Shown piece after piece: positions 16,064 through 24,919 of a stretch of DNA of 64,000 nt. Both the position numbers and the translations under genes were made by a program. The DNA is from Paraburkholderia ferrariae NBRC 106233 (GTDB taxonomy: Bacteria > Pseudomonadota > Gammaproteobacteria > Burkholderiales > Burkholderiaceae), in contig NZ_BAYB01000034.1 of NCBI RefSeq assembly GCF_000685035.1, positions 1 to 64,000 on the forward strand. The letters are read 5' to 3'. Numbering within the stretch: position 1 is the first letter of the stretch; the number at the start of each line of letters is the position of its first letter. The notes beneath the pieces are model-generated. The model was not told the origin of the DNA. It saw only the letters and a program-made list of their open reading frames with translations, and made no database searches.

Positions 16064-17989
16064 ATGAAGAATAAATTCGATCCCGGCAGCCTGGCGTTTT
16101 TCCTGGGGTTGCTGTTGCTCGTGCCGCTCCTGTTCCTGTGGCTCGCGCCGAGCGAACCCGCCATTGCGTACAGCGACTTCCGCCGCCTGCTGGACGAACA
16201 CCAGGTCGATAACCTCGAGATCAGTCCCACGCGCATCACCGGCGAGCTGCGCTCCGAACAGGCGAAGGCGATGCTTCCCGCCTCCGATGCCGCGGCGTCC
16301 TGGTCGGGGGCGCCCCCTTACGCATTTTCGACCCTCCGCGTTCCCGACGACACGCTGGCCGCCCGGCTTGCGAGTTCCGGCATGCGCTACCGCGGCGCGC
16401 TCGACAACGGCTGGGCGTCCACGCTGGCGGGCTGGCTCGTCCCGCTTTTGCTGCTCGTGTTCGTCTGGCAGTTCATGATGCGGCGCGGCGGCGGGGCACG
16501 CGATTTCATGGGGATCGGGCGAAGCCGTGCGCAGGTCTATGTGCAGCGGGAAACCGGGGCGACGTTCAACGACATTGCCGGCATCGACGAGGCCAAAAAA
16601 GAGCTTCAGCAAATCGTCTCTTTTCTGTGTCACCCGGAGCGCTACCGGCGGCTCGGGGGCAAGATCCCGAAAGGCATCCTGATACTCGGTGCGCCCGGCA
16701 CCGGCAAGACCCTGCTGGCGAAGGCGCTCGCAGGTGAAGCGGGCGTGCCGTTCTTCTCCATCAGCGGTTCCTCGTTCGTGGAGATGTTCGTCGGCGTGGG
16801 CGCGGCGCGCGTGCGCAGCCTCTTCGAGCAGGCGCAGGGTCAGGCGCCGTGCATCGTGTTCATCGACGAACTCGATGCGATCGGCAAGGTGCGCGGTGCG
16901 AATCCCGCATCGGGCAACGACGAACGCGAGCAGACGCTCAACCAGTTGCTCGTCGAGATGGACGGCTTCGAACCGAATACCGGCGTCATCATTCTGGCGG
17001 CCACCAACCGCCCCGAAACGCTCGACCCGGCGCTGCTGCGTCCGGGGCGCTTCGACCGCCACATCGCCATCGACCGCCCGGACCTCGTGGGCCGCCGCCA
17101 GATCCTCGCCGTCCATACGCGCAAGATGCCCCTCGCAGCGGACGTCGATCTCGACGAACTGGCGGCGCGCACGCCCGGCTGCGTGGGGGCCGATCTGGCG
17201 AACATCGTGAACGAAGCGGCGTTGCATGCGGCGGAAGCCGACCGGCTCGATGTCGCCATGGCGGATTTCGACGAAGCCATCGATCGCGCGCTGGCGGGCT
17301 CCGAACGCAAGAGCCGCGTGATGAACGCGCAGGAAAAGCTCACGATCGCCTACCACGAGGCGGGGCACGCGCTGGTTGCCCAGAGCCGCGCCCATTGCGA
17401 CCCCGTCAAGAAGGTGTCGATCATTCCTCGCGGCGTCGCGGCGCTCGGCTACACGCAGCAGGTGCCCACCGAAGATCGTTACGTGCTCCGGCGCAGCGAA
17501 CTGCTGGATCGGCTCGACGTGCTGATCGGCGGCCGGGTCTCGGAAGAGCTCGTGTTCGACGATGTGTCGACCGGCGCGGAAAACGACCTCGAACGCGCCA
17601 CTGCGATGGCATGGCACATGGTGGCCCGCTACGGCATGAGCGAGCGCATCGGGCTTGCGAACTGCGCCGACGACGGCGGCATGGGGCACGTCCTCGCCGG
17701 TGCGGACGGCCCGCGTCGCGGCGAGCACACGGCGCAGCGCATCGACGACGAAGTACGCCGCCTGCTGGACGACGCCCACGAACGCGTGGTCCGCACGCTC
17801 ACCGAGCGGCGCGATGCGCTGGAGCGGATCGCGAATCGCTTGCTCGAACGCGAGGTACTGGAGCACGACGAACTGATCGCATTGATGGCAGGCCAGCCGG
17901 CGCCGGGAGAGGGCGCGCACGAATGCGCGGGAGAAGCGGCGCCGGACGCGCCGCCGTCGCCGTCGCTCACGGCCGAGCGCGCCGCGTGA
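16064..17989 (+). CDS. ftsH: ATP-dependent zinc metalloprotease FtsH, accessory copy
   Basis: The 641-residue membrane protease degrades misfolded membrane proteins and selected regulators. It has a first membrane helix at residues about 8-27, a short periplasmic region, a second helix near residues 124-142, an AAA domain with Walker A GAPGTGKT at 209-216 and an SRH segment with TNRPETLDPALLRPGRFDR, and the zinc site HEAGH at 431-435 with a downstream Asp in the ENDLERAT region. The tail is Ala/Pro-rich. The gene is not next to rlmE or folP, the usual neighbours of housekeeping ftsH, so it is probably a second copy tied to the stress island. GAGAGGAG precedes ATG 16064. Confidence 0.9.
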   Translation: MKNKFDPGSLAFFLGLLLLVPLLFLWLAPSEPAIAYSDFRRLLDEHQVDNLEISPTRITGELRSEQAKAMLPASDAAASWSGAPPYAFSTLRVPDDTLAARLASSGMRYRGALDNGWASTLAGWLVPLLLLVFVWQFMMRRGGGARDFMGIGRSRAQVYVQRETGATFNDIAGIDEAKKELQQIVSFLCHPERYRRLGGKIPKGILILGAPGTGKTLLAKALAGEAGVPFFSISGSSFVEMFVGVGAARVRSLFEQAQGQAPCIVFIDELDAIGKVRGANPASGNDEREQTLNQLLVEMDGFEPNTGVIILAATNRPETLDPALLRPGRFDRHIAIDRPDLVGRRQILAVHTRKMPLAADVDLDELAARTPGCVGADLANIVNEAALHAAEADRLDVAMADFDEAIDRALAGSERKSRVMNAQEKLTIAYHEAGHALVAQSRAHCDPVKKVSIIPRGVAALGYTQQVPTEDRYVLRRSELLDRLDVLIGGRVSEELVFDDVSTGAENDLERATAMAWHMVARYGMSERIGLANCADDGGMGHVLAGADGPRRGEHTAQRIDDEVRRLLDDAHERVVRTLTERRDALERIANRLLEREVLEHDELIALMAGQPAPGEGAHECAGEAAPDAPPSPSLTAERAA

Positions 17990-18129
17990 TCTGGCGCAGG
18001 GCGCCCGATGCCGCGCCCGCTTGAAGCGCTCATCGAGGCGGGGCCACGGCCGGCCGTGCGGAGTCAGCAGCGTGTCGCGGGGCGCCTTGCTCTCATCCGG
18101 CAGCGCGTGAGCAGATTCTTTTTTGCGGT

Positions 18130-18504
18130 CTACGCCGGTACAGCCGTGGCTGCGCCGAACCAGGGCACCTGGTCGGCCAGGCATTCTGTGTAGGACTCCC
18201 ATCCAAAAGGATTGTCGTCGAAGAGCAGTTCCCGCACCGGCGCGGCCAGCGCGTAATGATCGAGCGACAAGTCCAGCAGCAGCGCGGGCCAATGGCAGAA
18301 CGCGCGCAGGGTGCGGCACTCGAGCTCGTCGACGGTCATGGTCTGGGCCACGTTGGCCAGCAAGGGAATGTCGGGCACCTCGTATTTTCGTAACAGATCG
18401 CCCACCGTCTGGTCCCCGTGGGCGTGTTCCTTCACGTAATCCAGCATCTCGAGAACGTTGCCAAGCTGCAGCAGCAACGCGCGGCGTTCAAAAGCATCTT
18501 TCAT
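18130..18504 (-). CDS. Conserved-looking small protein of unknown function
   Basis: The 124-residue protein starts MKDAFERRALLLQLGNVLEM; GGGAG is 6 nt upstream of the ATG at 18504 and supports that start over the one at 18534. It is mostly helical in appearance, acidic, with aromatic residues toward the end (NPFGWESY, VPWFG). No family was recognised. It follows a nitroreductase gene on the same strand by 30 bp and is convergent with ftsH, so it may be the last gene of a short nitroreductase transcript. Confidence 0.6.
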   Translation of the reverse strand: MKDAFERRALLLQLGNVLEMLDYVKEHAHGDQTVGDLLRKYEVPDIPLLANVAQTMTVDELECRTLRAFCHWPALLLDLSLDHYALAAPVRELLFDDNPFGWESYTECLADQVPWFGAATAVPA

Positions 18505-18534
18505 GACTGGCTCCCAGGGGGTTCGTATCGACAA

Positions 18535-19179
18535 TCAAAGCGGTCTGCCAACGGTCTGCGCCAGCATCGGCAATTCGTCTTCGTTCAGGCGCAGGGCGTC
18601 GGCCAGCAGCCGGTGGTTGATCCAGCCGCGTACCACGGTGGCGAGCCCTTCCGATGCGCAGTACAGCGAAACATTCTGGGCAATCGCGCCCACGGCCACG
18701 GCCGCGAAGAGTTCGCGTTGCCGCGGCGGCGTGCCGAGCGCCTGCGAGCCGCGCAGCACATACACGAGATCGAGCGCCGCCTTGCCGACGAAGTCCTGAT
18801 AGCCGGTCATGTTGCGCGCGTCCACGGCATGTTTGAGCAGGAGCCGATCGAGCGCGGGCTCATAGCGATAGACACCGTGGGGCAGTGCCACATAGATGTC
18901 GATCTCGTTGAAGCCGTGCGCGGACGGCGCAGTATGGCCGCCGCTTGCGGGGCGGTTGATGCCGTCGGCCGCCCACAGCAGTTCGCCGAGCGTGTCGAGC
19001 GCAATCGGTGCGTCCGCATACTCGCGCACGCTTTGGCGCCGCGCGAGGGCCGCCATCAGCGGCAGGCCCGCGTCGAGACGCGGGCGGGGCAGGTCGACGA
19101 ATTCGCTGGCTGCGACGCTCGCCGGCGCGGACGGCAGCAGCGGTAAAGGCGGGTAATCGATGCGTTGAACTTCGGTCAT
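18535..19179 (-). CDS. SagB/ThcOx-type nitroreductase-family flavoprotein
   Basis: The 214-residue protein has the single-domain nitroreductase pattern: RRQSVREYADAPI near residue 47 (FMN-phosphate contact), LGELLWAADGINRPASGGHTAPSAHG, in which the GHTAPSAH stretch is typical of SagB-type members, and a late AVAVGAIAQNVSLYCASEGLATVVRGW region. Such enzymes use FMN and NAD(P)H. No peptide precursor or maturation gene is nearby, so a role in azole formation is unlikely and redox stress is more probable. It is a second nitroreductase relative in the island, shorter than the Acg-type one. Confidence 0.82.
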   Translation of the reverse strand: MTEVQRIDYPPLPLLPSAPASVAASEFVDLPRPRLDAGLPLMAALARRQSVREYADAPIALDTLGELLWAADGINRPASGGHTAPSAHGFNEIDIYVALPHGVYRYEPALDRLLLKHAVDARNMTGYQDFVGKAALDLVYVLRGSQALGTPPRQRELFAAVAVGAIAQNVSLYCASEGLATVVRGWINHRLLADALRLNEDELPMLAQTVGRPL

Positions 19180-19412
19180 GGCACTCTCCAGTCACAGCCC
19201 CTCGAATCGGCCGGACCTCGATGGCAAGCTTGCCTTTCGGTCCGATTGTTCCCTGAAGTTTCCTGAAAACTCACACGCTGCTGATCCTGTAGCGACCGAA
19301 AGCCTTCCGGCGTCGCCGAACTATTTGACGATGCCCGTTTTCATGTGGTTTTCCTGCAAGGAAGGTGAAGCACGGCCGGGCCACGCGGGCGCCCGCATGG
19401 CCCGTGGCGGCG

Positions 19413-20009
19413 TCACGCGGTGCGCGCGCCGCGCAGATCTTCCCCGCCCGCATTGGCCGGCGCTCCGGTCGGCAGCACGCGCCGCCCGTGGGTCTCGTTG
19501 ATGATCTCCGCCGCCGACAGATAGAACGCAATAAGCGCGGTCAGGAGTCCTGCATAGCCGCCCGCATGATGAATCGCCTGCGACCCGGTCCATTCGCTGG
19601 CCGCCAGCAGAAAGAACGTGACCGAGAGCACGGCGAAAAGCAGTTGCAGTGCGCGCGCGGCACGCCAGGTCGCGATCCACATATAGAACGTAAACACGCC
19701 CCACAGCAGCAGGTACCAGCCGACGAACGCAGGCACGACATGCTCGTGGAGGAACAGGAGATAGAGCGCCAGCGACCACCAGAACGCACCGTAGGCGATG
19801 AAGGCCGTGGCGCCGAAGGTGTTGCCGCGCGGAACTTCCATGAGACCCGCGAGCGTCTGGGCCGTGCCGCCGAACGCCAGAGCGCAGGCGAGCACGAGGC
19901 CGAGAGCGTCGCCGCTGAACCAGCCGGCATTGATCATGCTGAGCAGCCACGTCGTGAGGGCGAATCCGGCGAGGCCGAGCGCAGCGGGGTTGGGGGCGGT
20001 GGATTTCAT
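19413..20009 (-). CDS. satP: Acetate/succinate transporter of the GPR1/FUN34/YaaH family
   Basis: The 198-residue membrane protein has six hydrophobic segments and the family signature near its N terminus (NPAALGLAGFALTTWLL). Members take up acetate, often with protons. The start MKSTAPNP at 20009 has GGAGACA upstream; the longer open frame adds residues without a ribosome-binding site. It is 82 bp downstream of acetyl-CoA synthetase on the same strand, a common acs-transporter pairing, so imported acetate can be activated at once. It probably shares the acs transcript and its box at 22203. Confidence 0.9.
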   Translation of the reverse strand: MKSTAPNPAALGLAGFALTTWLLSMINAGWFSGDALGLVLACALAFGGTAQTLAGLMEVPRGNTFGATAFIAYGAFWWSLALYLLFLHEHVVPAFVGWYLLLWGVFTFYMWIATWRAARALQLLFAVLSVTFFLLAASEWTGSQAIHHAGGYAGLLTALIAFYLSAAEIINETHGRRVLPTGAPANAGGEDLRGARTA

Positions 20010-20091
20010 GAGCGATGTCTCCTGATAGACGTCGGGGTTGCAGGCGGCCCTCGGCGGGCGCATGCGGAACGGGCGCGCGACGCGCCGGCCG

Positions 20092-22068
20092 TCATGCCGC
20101 CTTGCTGAATTGCGAGATCACGGCGGGATTTTCGACGGTCGAGGTGTCCTGTTCGATCGCTTCGCCTTTTGCGACGGAGCGCAGCAGCCGGCGCACGATC
20201 TTGCCGGAACGCGTCTTCGGCATGGCGTCGCCGAAGCGGATCTCGCGCGGTTTGGCGATCGGCCCGATCTCGTGGCCCACCCACGCGCGCAGCGCGTCGG
20301 CAACCCGTTGCGCCTCGGCGTCCACGGGGCGCTGCCCCTTGAGCACGACGAACGCGACGATGGCTTCGCCCGTCGTGGCATCCGGGCGGCCCACCACGGC
20401 AGCTTCGGCCACTTCCGGGTGCGCGGCGAGCGCGGACTCGATCTCCGCGGTGCCCATGCGGTGGCCGGAGACGTTGAGCACGTCGTCCACGCGGCCGGTG
20501 ATCGTGAAGTAGCCGGTGTGGGGATCGCGGATCGCGCCGTCGCCGGCAAGATAGAGCGTGCCGCCCAGCTCTTCCGGGAAATAACCGGCGCGATAGCGCG
20601 CAGGATTGCCCCACACCGTGCGCAGCATCGAAGGCCAGGGGCGCTTGATGACGAGCAGGCCGCCGTTGCCGTTCGGCACGTCGCGGCCGGATTCGTCGAC
20701 GATAGCCGCCTCGATGCCGGGCAGCGGCAAGGTGCAGGAACCCGGCACGAGCGGCGTGACGCCCGGAAGCGGCGCGATCATGTGGCCGCCGGTCTCGGTT
20801 TGCCAGAAGGTGTCGAGCACGGGGCAGCGGCCGCCGCCCACCTCGGCGGCGAACCAGCGCCACGCGTCGGGATTGATCGGCTCGCCCACGGTGCCGAGCA
20901 GGCGCAGCGTGCCCAGATCGTAGCGGGAGGGATGCACTTCGGGGTGGCTGTCCGCAGCCTTGATGAGCGAGCGGATGGCCGTGGGCGCCGTATAGAAGAT
21001 CGATACCTTGTGGCGCCCGATCATCTGCCAGAAGCGCCCCGCGTCGGGCCACGTGGGCACGCCTTCGAAGATCACCTGGGTCGCGCCCACCGCCGTCGGA
21101 CCGTAGCAGATGTAGCTGTGGCCCGTGATCCAGCCGATGTCGGCGGTGCACCAGAACACGTCCGACGCGCGGATGTCGAAGGTCCACTTCATGGTCAGGG
21201 CGGCCCACAGCAGATAGCCGCCCGTGCTGTGCTGCACGCCCTTGGGCGTCCCCGTGGAACCGGACGTATAGAGGATGAAGAGCGGATGCTCGGCATCGAC
21301 CCATTCGGGCTCGCACGCGGCGCTCTGTGCCGCTTCGATCTCGTGGAGCCAGACGTCGCGCCCGGCTTGCCAGGGGACCGCGCCGCCCGTGCGCCGGTAG
21401 ACGATCACCGTATGCACGTTTTCGCCGCCGTCCATCGAAAGCGCCTCGTCCGCAATGGTCTTGAGCGGCAGATGACGGCCGCCGCGCACCTGCTCGTCGG
21501 CGGTGATGAGCACGCATGCGCCCACGTTGACCATGCGCTCGTGCAGCGACTTGGCGGAGAACCCGCCGAACACGACCGAATGCGGCGCACCGATGCGCGC
21601 GCACGCCTGCATCGCCACCACGCCCTCCACCGACATGGGCAGATAGATCATGACCCGGTCGCCGCGCCGCACGCCGCGTTCGCGCAGCGCGTTGGCAACG
21701 CGGCAAACGCGCGCGTGCAACTCGCCGTAGCTGAGCGTAGTGACTTCGCCGCCGTCCGCTTCGAAGATCAGCGCCGTGCGCGCCGCGCCGCCGTTCGCGA
21801 GGTGCCGGTCGAGACAGTTGTACGACGCGTTGAGCAGACCGTCGTCGAACCACTTGAAGAACGGCGCGTTCGTTGCGTCGAGCGTGCGCGTGAACGGGCG
21901 CTGCCAGTCGAGGTGTTCGCGCGCGAGTCGGGCCCAGTACGCCTCGGGATCGCGCTGCGCCTCTTCGACGAGTGCGCGATAGGCGTTCATTCCGTCAATG
22001 GCGGCGCCCGCGAGCAAGGGTATAGGGGCGTTGGGCGCGCCACTGGACATCGGTTCGGGTGTGGACAT
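20092..22068 (-). CDS. acs: Acetyl-CoA synthetase
   Basis: The 658-residue AMP-forming ligase converts acetate, ATP and CoA to acetyl-CoA. It shows the adenylate-forming motif YTSGSTGTPKGVQH, the acetyl-site WITGHSYICYGP, the hinge region near ISGHRMGTAEIE (here VSGHRMGTAEIESAL) and the C-terminal catalytic Lys in KTRSGKIVRRLLR, the site acetylated in related enzymes. GAGGAG precedes ATG 22068. It is divergent from the N-ATPase operon, with one FNR-type box for each direction. Recapture of acetate made by overflow or fermentation is the likely role. Confidence 0.93.
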   Translation of the reverse strand: MSTPEPMSSGAPNAPIPLLAGAAIDGMNAYRALVEEAQRDPEAYWARLAREHLDWQRPFTRTLDATNAPFFKWFDDGLLNASYNCLDRHLANGGAARTALIFEADGGEVTTLSYGELHARVCRVANALRERGVRRGDRVMIYLPMSVEGVVAMQACARIGAPHSVVFGGFSAKSLHERMVNVGACVLITADEQVRGGRHLPLKTIADEALSMDGGENVHTVIVYRRTGGAVPWQAGRDVWLHEIEAAQSAACEPEWVDAEHPLFILYTSGSTGTPKGVQHSTGGYLLWAALTMKWTFDIRASDVFWCTADIGWITGHSYICYGPTAVGATQVIFEGVPTWPDAGRFWQMIGRHKVSIFYTAPTAIRSLIKAADSHPEVHPSRYDLGTLRLLGTVGEPINPDAWRWFAAEVGGGRCPVLDTFWQTETGGHMIAPLPGVTPLVPGSCTLPLPGIEAAIVDESGRDVPNGNGGLLVIKRPWPSMLRTVWGNPARYRAGYFPEELGGTLYLAGDGAIRDPHTGYFTITGRVDDVLNVSGHRMGTAEIESALAAHPEVAEAAVVGRPDATTGEAIVAFVVLKGQRPVDAEAQRVADALRAWVGHEIGPIAKPREIRFGDAMPKTRSGKIVRRLLRSVAKGEAIEQDTSTVENPAVISQFSKAA

Positions 22069-22174
22069 GGTCTCCTCGCTGGCGTGAATCGATGGCGTAA
22101 TGCGTTAGCGATGGCAACGCCTCGCCTCTGCATATCGAGCGGTGTGCGGCGCCGCGGCTTGCGTTTGCCGGTTC

Positions 22175-22216
22175 AGTCTCGGCGGCCGGCGCGGCACCTC
22201 GATTGACTCAGATCAA
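22175..22216 (-). promoter_or_regulatory. FNR/ANR-type box upstream of acs
   Basis: The box TTGACTCAGATCAA is at 22203-22216. A weak -10 candidate GAGACT (complement of 22175-22180) is 32 bp away on the minus strand, leaving a leader of about 100 nt. The hexamer shares AGACT with the minus-strand hexamer at 3949. Confidence 0.6.
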
Positions 22217-22271
22217 CCGGAGCGATGCGGGCCGCATGCCGAAGCGCCGTCGTTCCGGGATCGGCGATGAA

Positions 22272-22312
22272 TTGATCGAGATCAGTCGAAACAGGTCGCG
22301 AGCCCCTATCGT
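22272..22312 (+). promoter_or_regulatory. FNR/ANR-type box upstream of the N-ATPase operon
   Basis: TTGATCGAGATCAG at 22272-22285 differs from the palindrome only in its last base. The -10 candidate TATCGT is at 22307-22312, 31 bp away, and the predicted leader before the GTG of atpD is about 29 nt. It faces right, 69 bp from the acs box. Confidence 0.65.
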
Positions 22313-22347
22313 GGACGGATTCCAGCCCTGCCACGCGGAGCCGCTAC

Positions 22348-23841
22348 GTGCCGAACGCCCCCGAACCGAACGCCCCCTCCGGCCCCGCAGACGCGGCCGG
22401 CCCGCGGGCTGCCGGCCGCGTGAGCGCGGTACGCGGCGCGGTGCTCGACGTCGTGTTCGAGACCGGGCCGCTGCCGCCTGTGGAGGACGCGTTGTGGATC
22501 GTCCGCGAAGACGGCTCGCGCGTGGCCGCGGAGGTCGAGGCCCACCTCGGCGCCACGACCCTGCGCGCGCTCTCGCTGGCGTCCACGGCGGGGTTGCGGC
22601 GCGGCGAGCGCGTGGAGGCGCGGGGCGGCCCGCTCGACGTGCCGGTGGGCGACGCGGTGCTCGGCCGCCTCGTCGACGTGGGCGGCACGGCGCACGACGG
22701 CGGCCCGCCGCTCGATACGGGCGCGCCGCGCCGCCCGATTCATCGCCAGGCGCCGCCGCTCGCGGCGCTGCGCGGCTCCACCGATATCTTCACGACCGGC
22801 ATCAAGGCCATCGACCTGCTCGCGCCGCTCGCCCAGGGCGGCAAGGCCGCGATGTTCGGCGGCGCGGGGGTGGGCAAGACCGTGCTCGTGATGGAACTGA
22901 TCCACGCGATGGTCGAGCGCTATCAGGGGATTTCCGTGTTCGCGGGCGTGGGGGAACGCTCGCGCGAGGGCCACGAAATGCTCTCGGACATGCGCGCTTC
23001 GAACGTGCTCGCCCGCACGGTGCTCGTGTACGGCCAGATGAACGAGCCGCCCGGTGCGCGCTGGCGCGTGCCGCTCACTGCGCTCACGATCGCCGAGTAC
23101 TTTCGCGACGAGAAGCACCAGAACGTGCTGCTGATGATCGACAACGTGTTCCGCTTCGTGCAGGCGGGGGCGGAGGTCTCGGCCTCGCTCGGGCGCATGC
23201 CCTCGCGGGTCGGCTACCAGCCCACGCTCGCGAGCGAAGTGGCGGCGCTGCAGGAGCGCATCGTCTCGGTGGGCGACGCGGCGGTGACCGCCGTGGAGGC
23301 GGTCTACGTGCCCGCCGACGACTTCACCGACCCGGCCGTGACGACGATTGCCGCGCACGTGGACAGCATGGTGGTGCTCTCGCGCGCCATGGCGGCGGAG
23401 GGCATGTATCCGGCCATCGATCCGATTGCCTCGTCGTCGGTGCTGCTCGACCCGCTGGTGGTGGGCGCGGAGCACGCTGCCGTCGCCACCGAAGTGCGGC
23501 GGCTCATCGAACATCATCGCGAACTGCAGGACGTGATCGCGCTGCTCGGCGTCGAGGAGCTGGGCGCGGGGGACCGTGTGCTGGTGCAGCGCGCGCGCCG
23601 CCTGCAGCGCTTTCTGACCCAGCCCTTTGCGGTGACCGAGGCGTTCTCGGGACTGCCGGGGCGTTCGGTGGCGATCGCCGACACGGTAGCGGGGTGCAAG
23701 GCGATTCTCGCGGGCGAGTGCGACGACTGGGAGGAGCGCTCGCTGTACATGGTGGGCACGCTCGAAGAGGCCCGCGAGAAGGAGCGGGCCTCGAATGTCG
23801 CGGGCGCGGCGGCAGTGCGGGCGCCCGGCGGACCCGCATGA
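22348..23841 (+). CDS. atpD: N-ATPase catalytic beta subunit
   Basis: The 497-residue catalytic subunit has Walker A GGAGVGKT in the GKAAMFGGAGVGKTVLVMEL region, the catalytic Glu in GERSREGHEM, Walker B LLMIDNVFRF and the YVPADDFTDPAVTTI segment. The start is GTG at 22348 with GCGGAG 7 nt upstream. It is the first gene of the order atpDCQRBEFAG; beta first, atpQ/atpR present and no atpH (delta) are the marks of N-type ATPases, which occur as second, horizontally spread copies beside a normal F-ATPase. The N-terminal 20 residues are Pro/Ala-rich and variable. Confidence 0.95.
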   Translation: MPNAPEPNAPSGPADAAGPRAAGRVSAVRGAVLDVVFETGPLPPVEDALWIVREDGSRVAAEVEAHLGATTLRALSLASTAGLRRGERVEARGGPLDVPVGDAVLGRLVDVGGTAHDGGPPLDTGAPRRPIHRQAPPLAALRGSTDIFTTGIKAIDLLAPLAQGGKAAMFGGAGVGKTVLVMELIHAMVERYQGISVFAGVGERSREGHEMLSDMRASNVLARTVLVYGQMNEPPGARWRVPLTALTIAEYFRDEKHQNVLLMIDNVFRFVQAGAEVSASLGRMPSRVGYQPTLASEVAALQERIVSVGDAAVTAVEAVYVPADDFTDPAVTTIAAHVDSMVVLSRAMAAEGMYPAIDPIASSSVLLDPLVVGAEHAAVATEVRRLIEHHRELQDVIALLGVEELGAGDRVLVQRARRLQRFLTQPFAVTEAFSGLPGRSVAIADTVAGCKAILAGECDDWEERSLYMVGTLEEAREKERASNVAGAAAVRAPGGPA

Positions 23842-23851
23842 GGGAGCCGAC

Positions 23852-24310
23852 ATGAGTGCCGCGCCGCTCGATCTTACGATTGCCACGCCGCTCGAGGTGG
23901 CGGTGAACCACGCGGCCGCCGTTTCGGTGCGCGCCGAGGATGCGAGCGGCGCGTTCGGCATTCGCGCGGGCCATGCCGACTTCATCACCTTGTTGCCGCC
24001 CTCGGTGGTGCGCTGGGCCTCGCCGGACGGCGAGCGCCGCTGCTGCGCCGTGGATGGCGGCGTGATGACGGTATCGGGCGGGCGCGTCGTCGCCATCGCA
24101 TGCCGCGAGGCGATCGTCGGCGATTCGCTCGCGCAGCTTGAAGGCGAGGTCGCCCGCGTGCGCGCCGCGCAACTGGACACGGAACGGCGTGCGCGCGTGG
24201 AGGCCGTTCGCCTGCATGCCCGGGCCGTGCGCCAGATGCTGCGCTACCTGCGCGGGCCCGTGGTGCCCGACGGCCAGGACAACGCGCCGGCGCAGGGAGA
24301 CGGGCCATGA
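23852..24310 (+). CDS. atpC: N-ATPase epsilon subunit
   Basis: The 152-residue subunit has the N-terminal beta-sandwich (LDLTIATPLEVAVNHAA, FGIRAGHADFITLLPPSVV, CCAVDGGVMTVSGGRVVAIA) and an Arg-rich C-terminal helical part. It would join the central stalk with gamma. AGGGAG precedes ATG 23852, 10 bp after the atpD stop. Its stop overlaps atpQ by 4 bp. Confidence 0.92.
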   Translation: MSAAPLDLTIATPLEVAVNHAAAVSVRAEDASGAFGIRAGHADFITLLPPSVVRWASPDGERRCCAVDGGVMTVSGGRVVAIACREAIVGDSLAQLEGEVARVRAAQLDTERRARVEAVRLHARAVRQMLRYLRGPVVPDGQDNAPAQGDGP

Positions 24311-24648
24311 GCGGGCAACCGGGACCGGGCGGGCCACAGGAGCCGCTGGGGCCGATGCGAGACGCCGATCACGTCGCACGGGCCGCACGCGACGCCGCCG
24401 GGCGCGAGGCGCGCGGCCGGGCGCAGCCCGAACCGTCGCTCGCCAGCCGGCTGGGCCAGATCGGCGTGCTCGGCTGGACCATCGTGCTGCCCACGCTGGC
24501 GGCACTGGCAATCGGGCGCCTGCTCGACCGGCTGTCCGGCACGCGCGTGTTCTTCTCGGCGCCCATGCTGATGCTCGGCGCGGCGGCGGGCCTCTGGTTC
24601 GCGTGGAAATGGATGCATCGACAGGAAAGGAGCCATCGCGATGACTAG
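24307..24648 (+). CDS. atpQ: N-ATPase accessory membrane protein AtpQ (AtpI-like)
   Basis: The 113-residue protein has a polar Arg/Ala-rich first half (about 45 residues) and two membrane helices (VLGWTIVLPTLAALAIGRLL; FFSAPMLMLGAAAGLWFAW). Position, size and two-helix layout match AtpQ of N-ATPase operons, a relative of AtpI thought to help assemble the c-ring. It overlaps atpC by 4 bp and atpR by 8 bp. Confidence 0.85.
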   Translation: MSGQPGPGGPQEPLGPMRDADHVARAARDAAGREARGRAQPEPSLASRLGQIGVLGWTIVLPTLAALAIGRLLDRLSGTRVFFSAPMLMLGAAAGLWFAWKWMHRQERSHRDD

Positions 24649-24919
24649 TCACTGGACCTTCTGGGCGCTCGCGGCGGGTCTCGCCGCCGGCTTTGCGGCG
24701 GGCGCCGCGCATTTCGCGGCGCTGCGCTGGAACACGCGGTTGTTCGTTGCGGGGCGCTTCGGCTACGCATTCGGCGCACTGGCCGCACGCTGCGTGCTGA
24801 CCGCGCTGCTGCTGCTCGTGCTCGCGCGTACCGGCGCGCCGGCGCTGCTCGCCGGCATGGCCGGCCTGCTGCTCGCGCGCCATGCGACGCTGCGCGCGGT
24901 GGCGGCCGTGCGGTCATGA
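24641..24919 (+). CDS. atpR: N-ATPase accessory membrane protein AtpR
   Basis: The 92-residue protein has three hydrophobic segments and the internal motif FGYAFGALAARCVLTALLLL. A conserved Arg inside the middle membrane helix of AtpR has been proposed to interact with the carboxylate of the c subunit during assembly. It is found only in N-ATPase operons and is therefore diagnostic. It overlaps atpQ by 8 bp and atpB by 4 bp. Confidence 0.85.
   Translation: MTSHWTFWALAAGLAAGFAAGAAHFAALRWNTRLFVAGRFGYAFGALAARCVLTALLLLVLARTGAPALLAGMAGLLLARHATLRAVAAVRS

Noticed and set aside
15488..18319. Long minus-strand open frame of 943 codons across the ftsH region
   Set aside because: It is antisense to ftsH and its neighbours, whose motifs are certain, and it has no ribosome-binding site or family match.
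22306..24180. Minus-strand open frame of 624 codons across atpD
   Set aside because: It is antisense to the ATPase beta and epsilon genes and is rich in Arg and His, as expected for a shadow frame.
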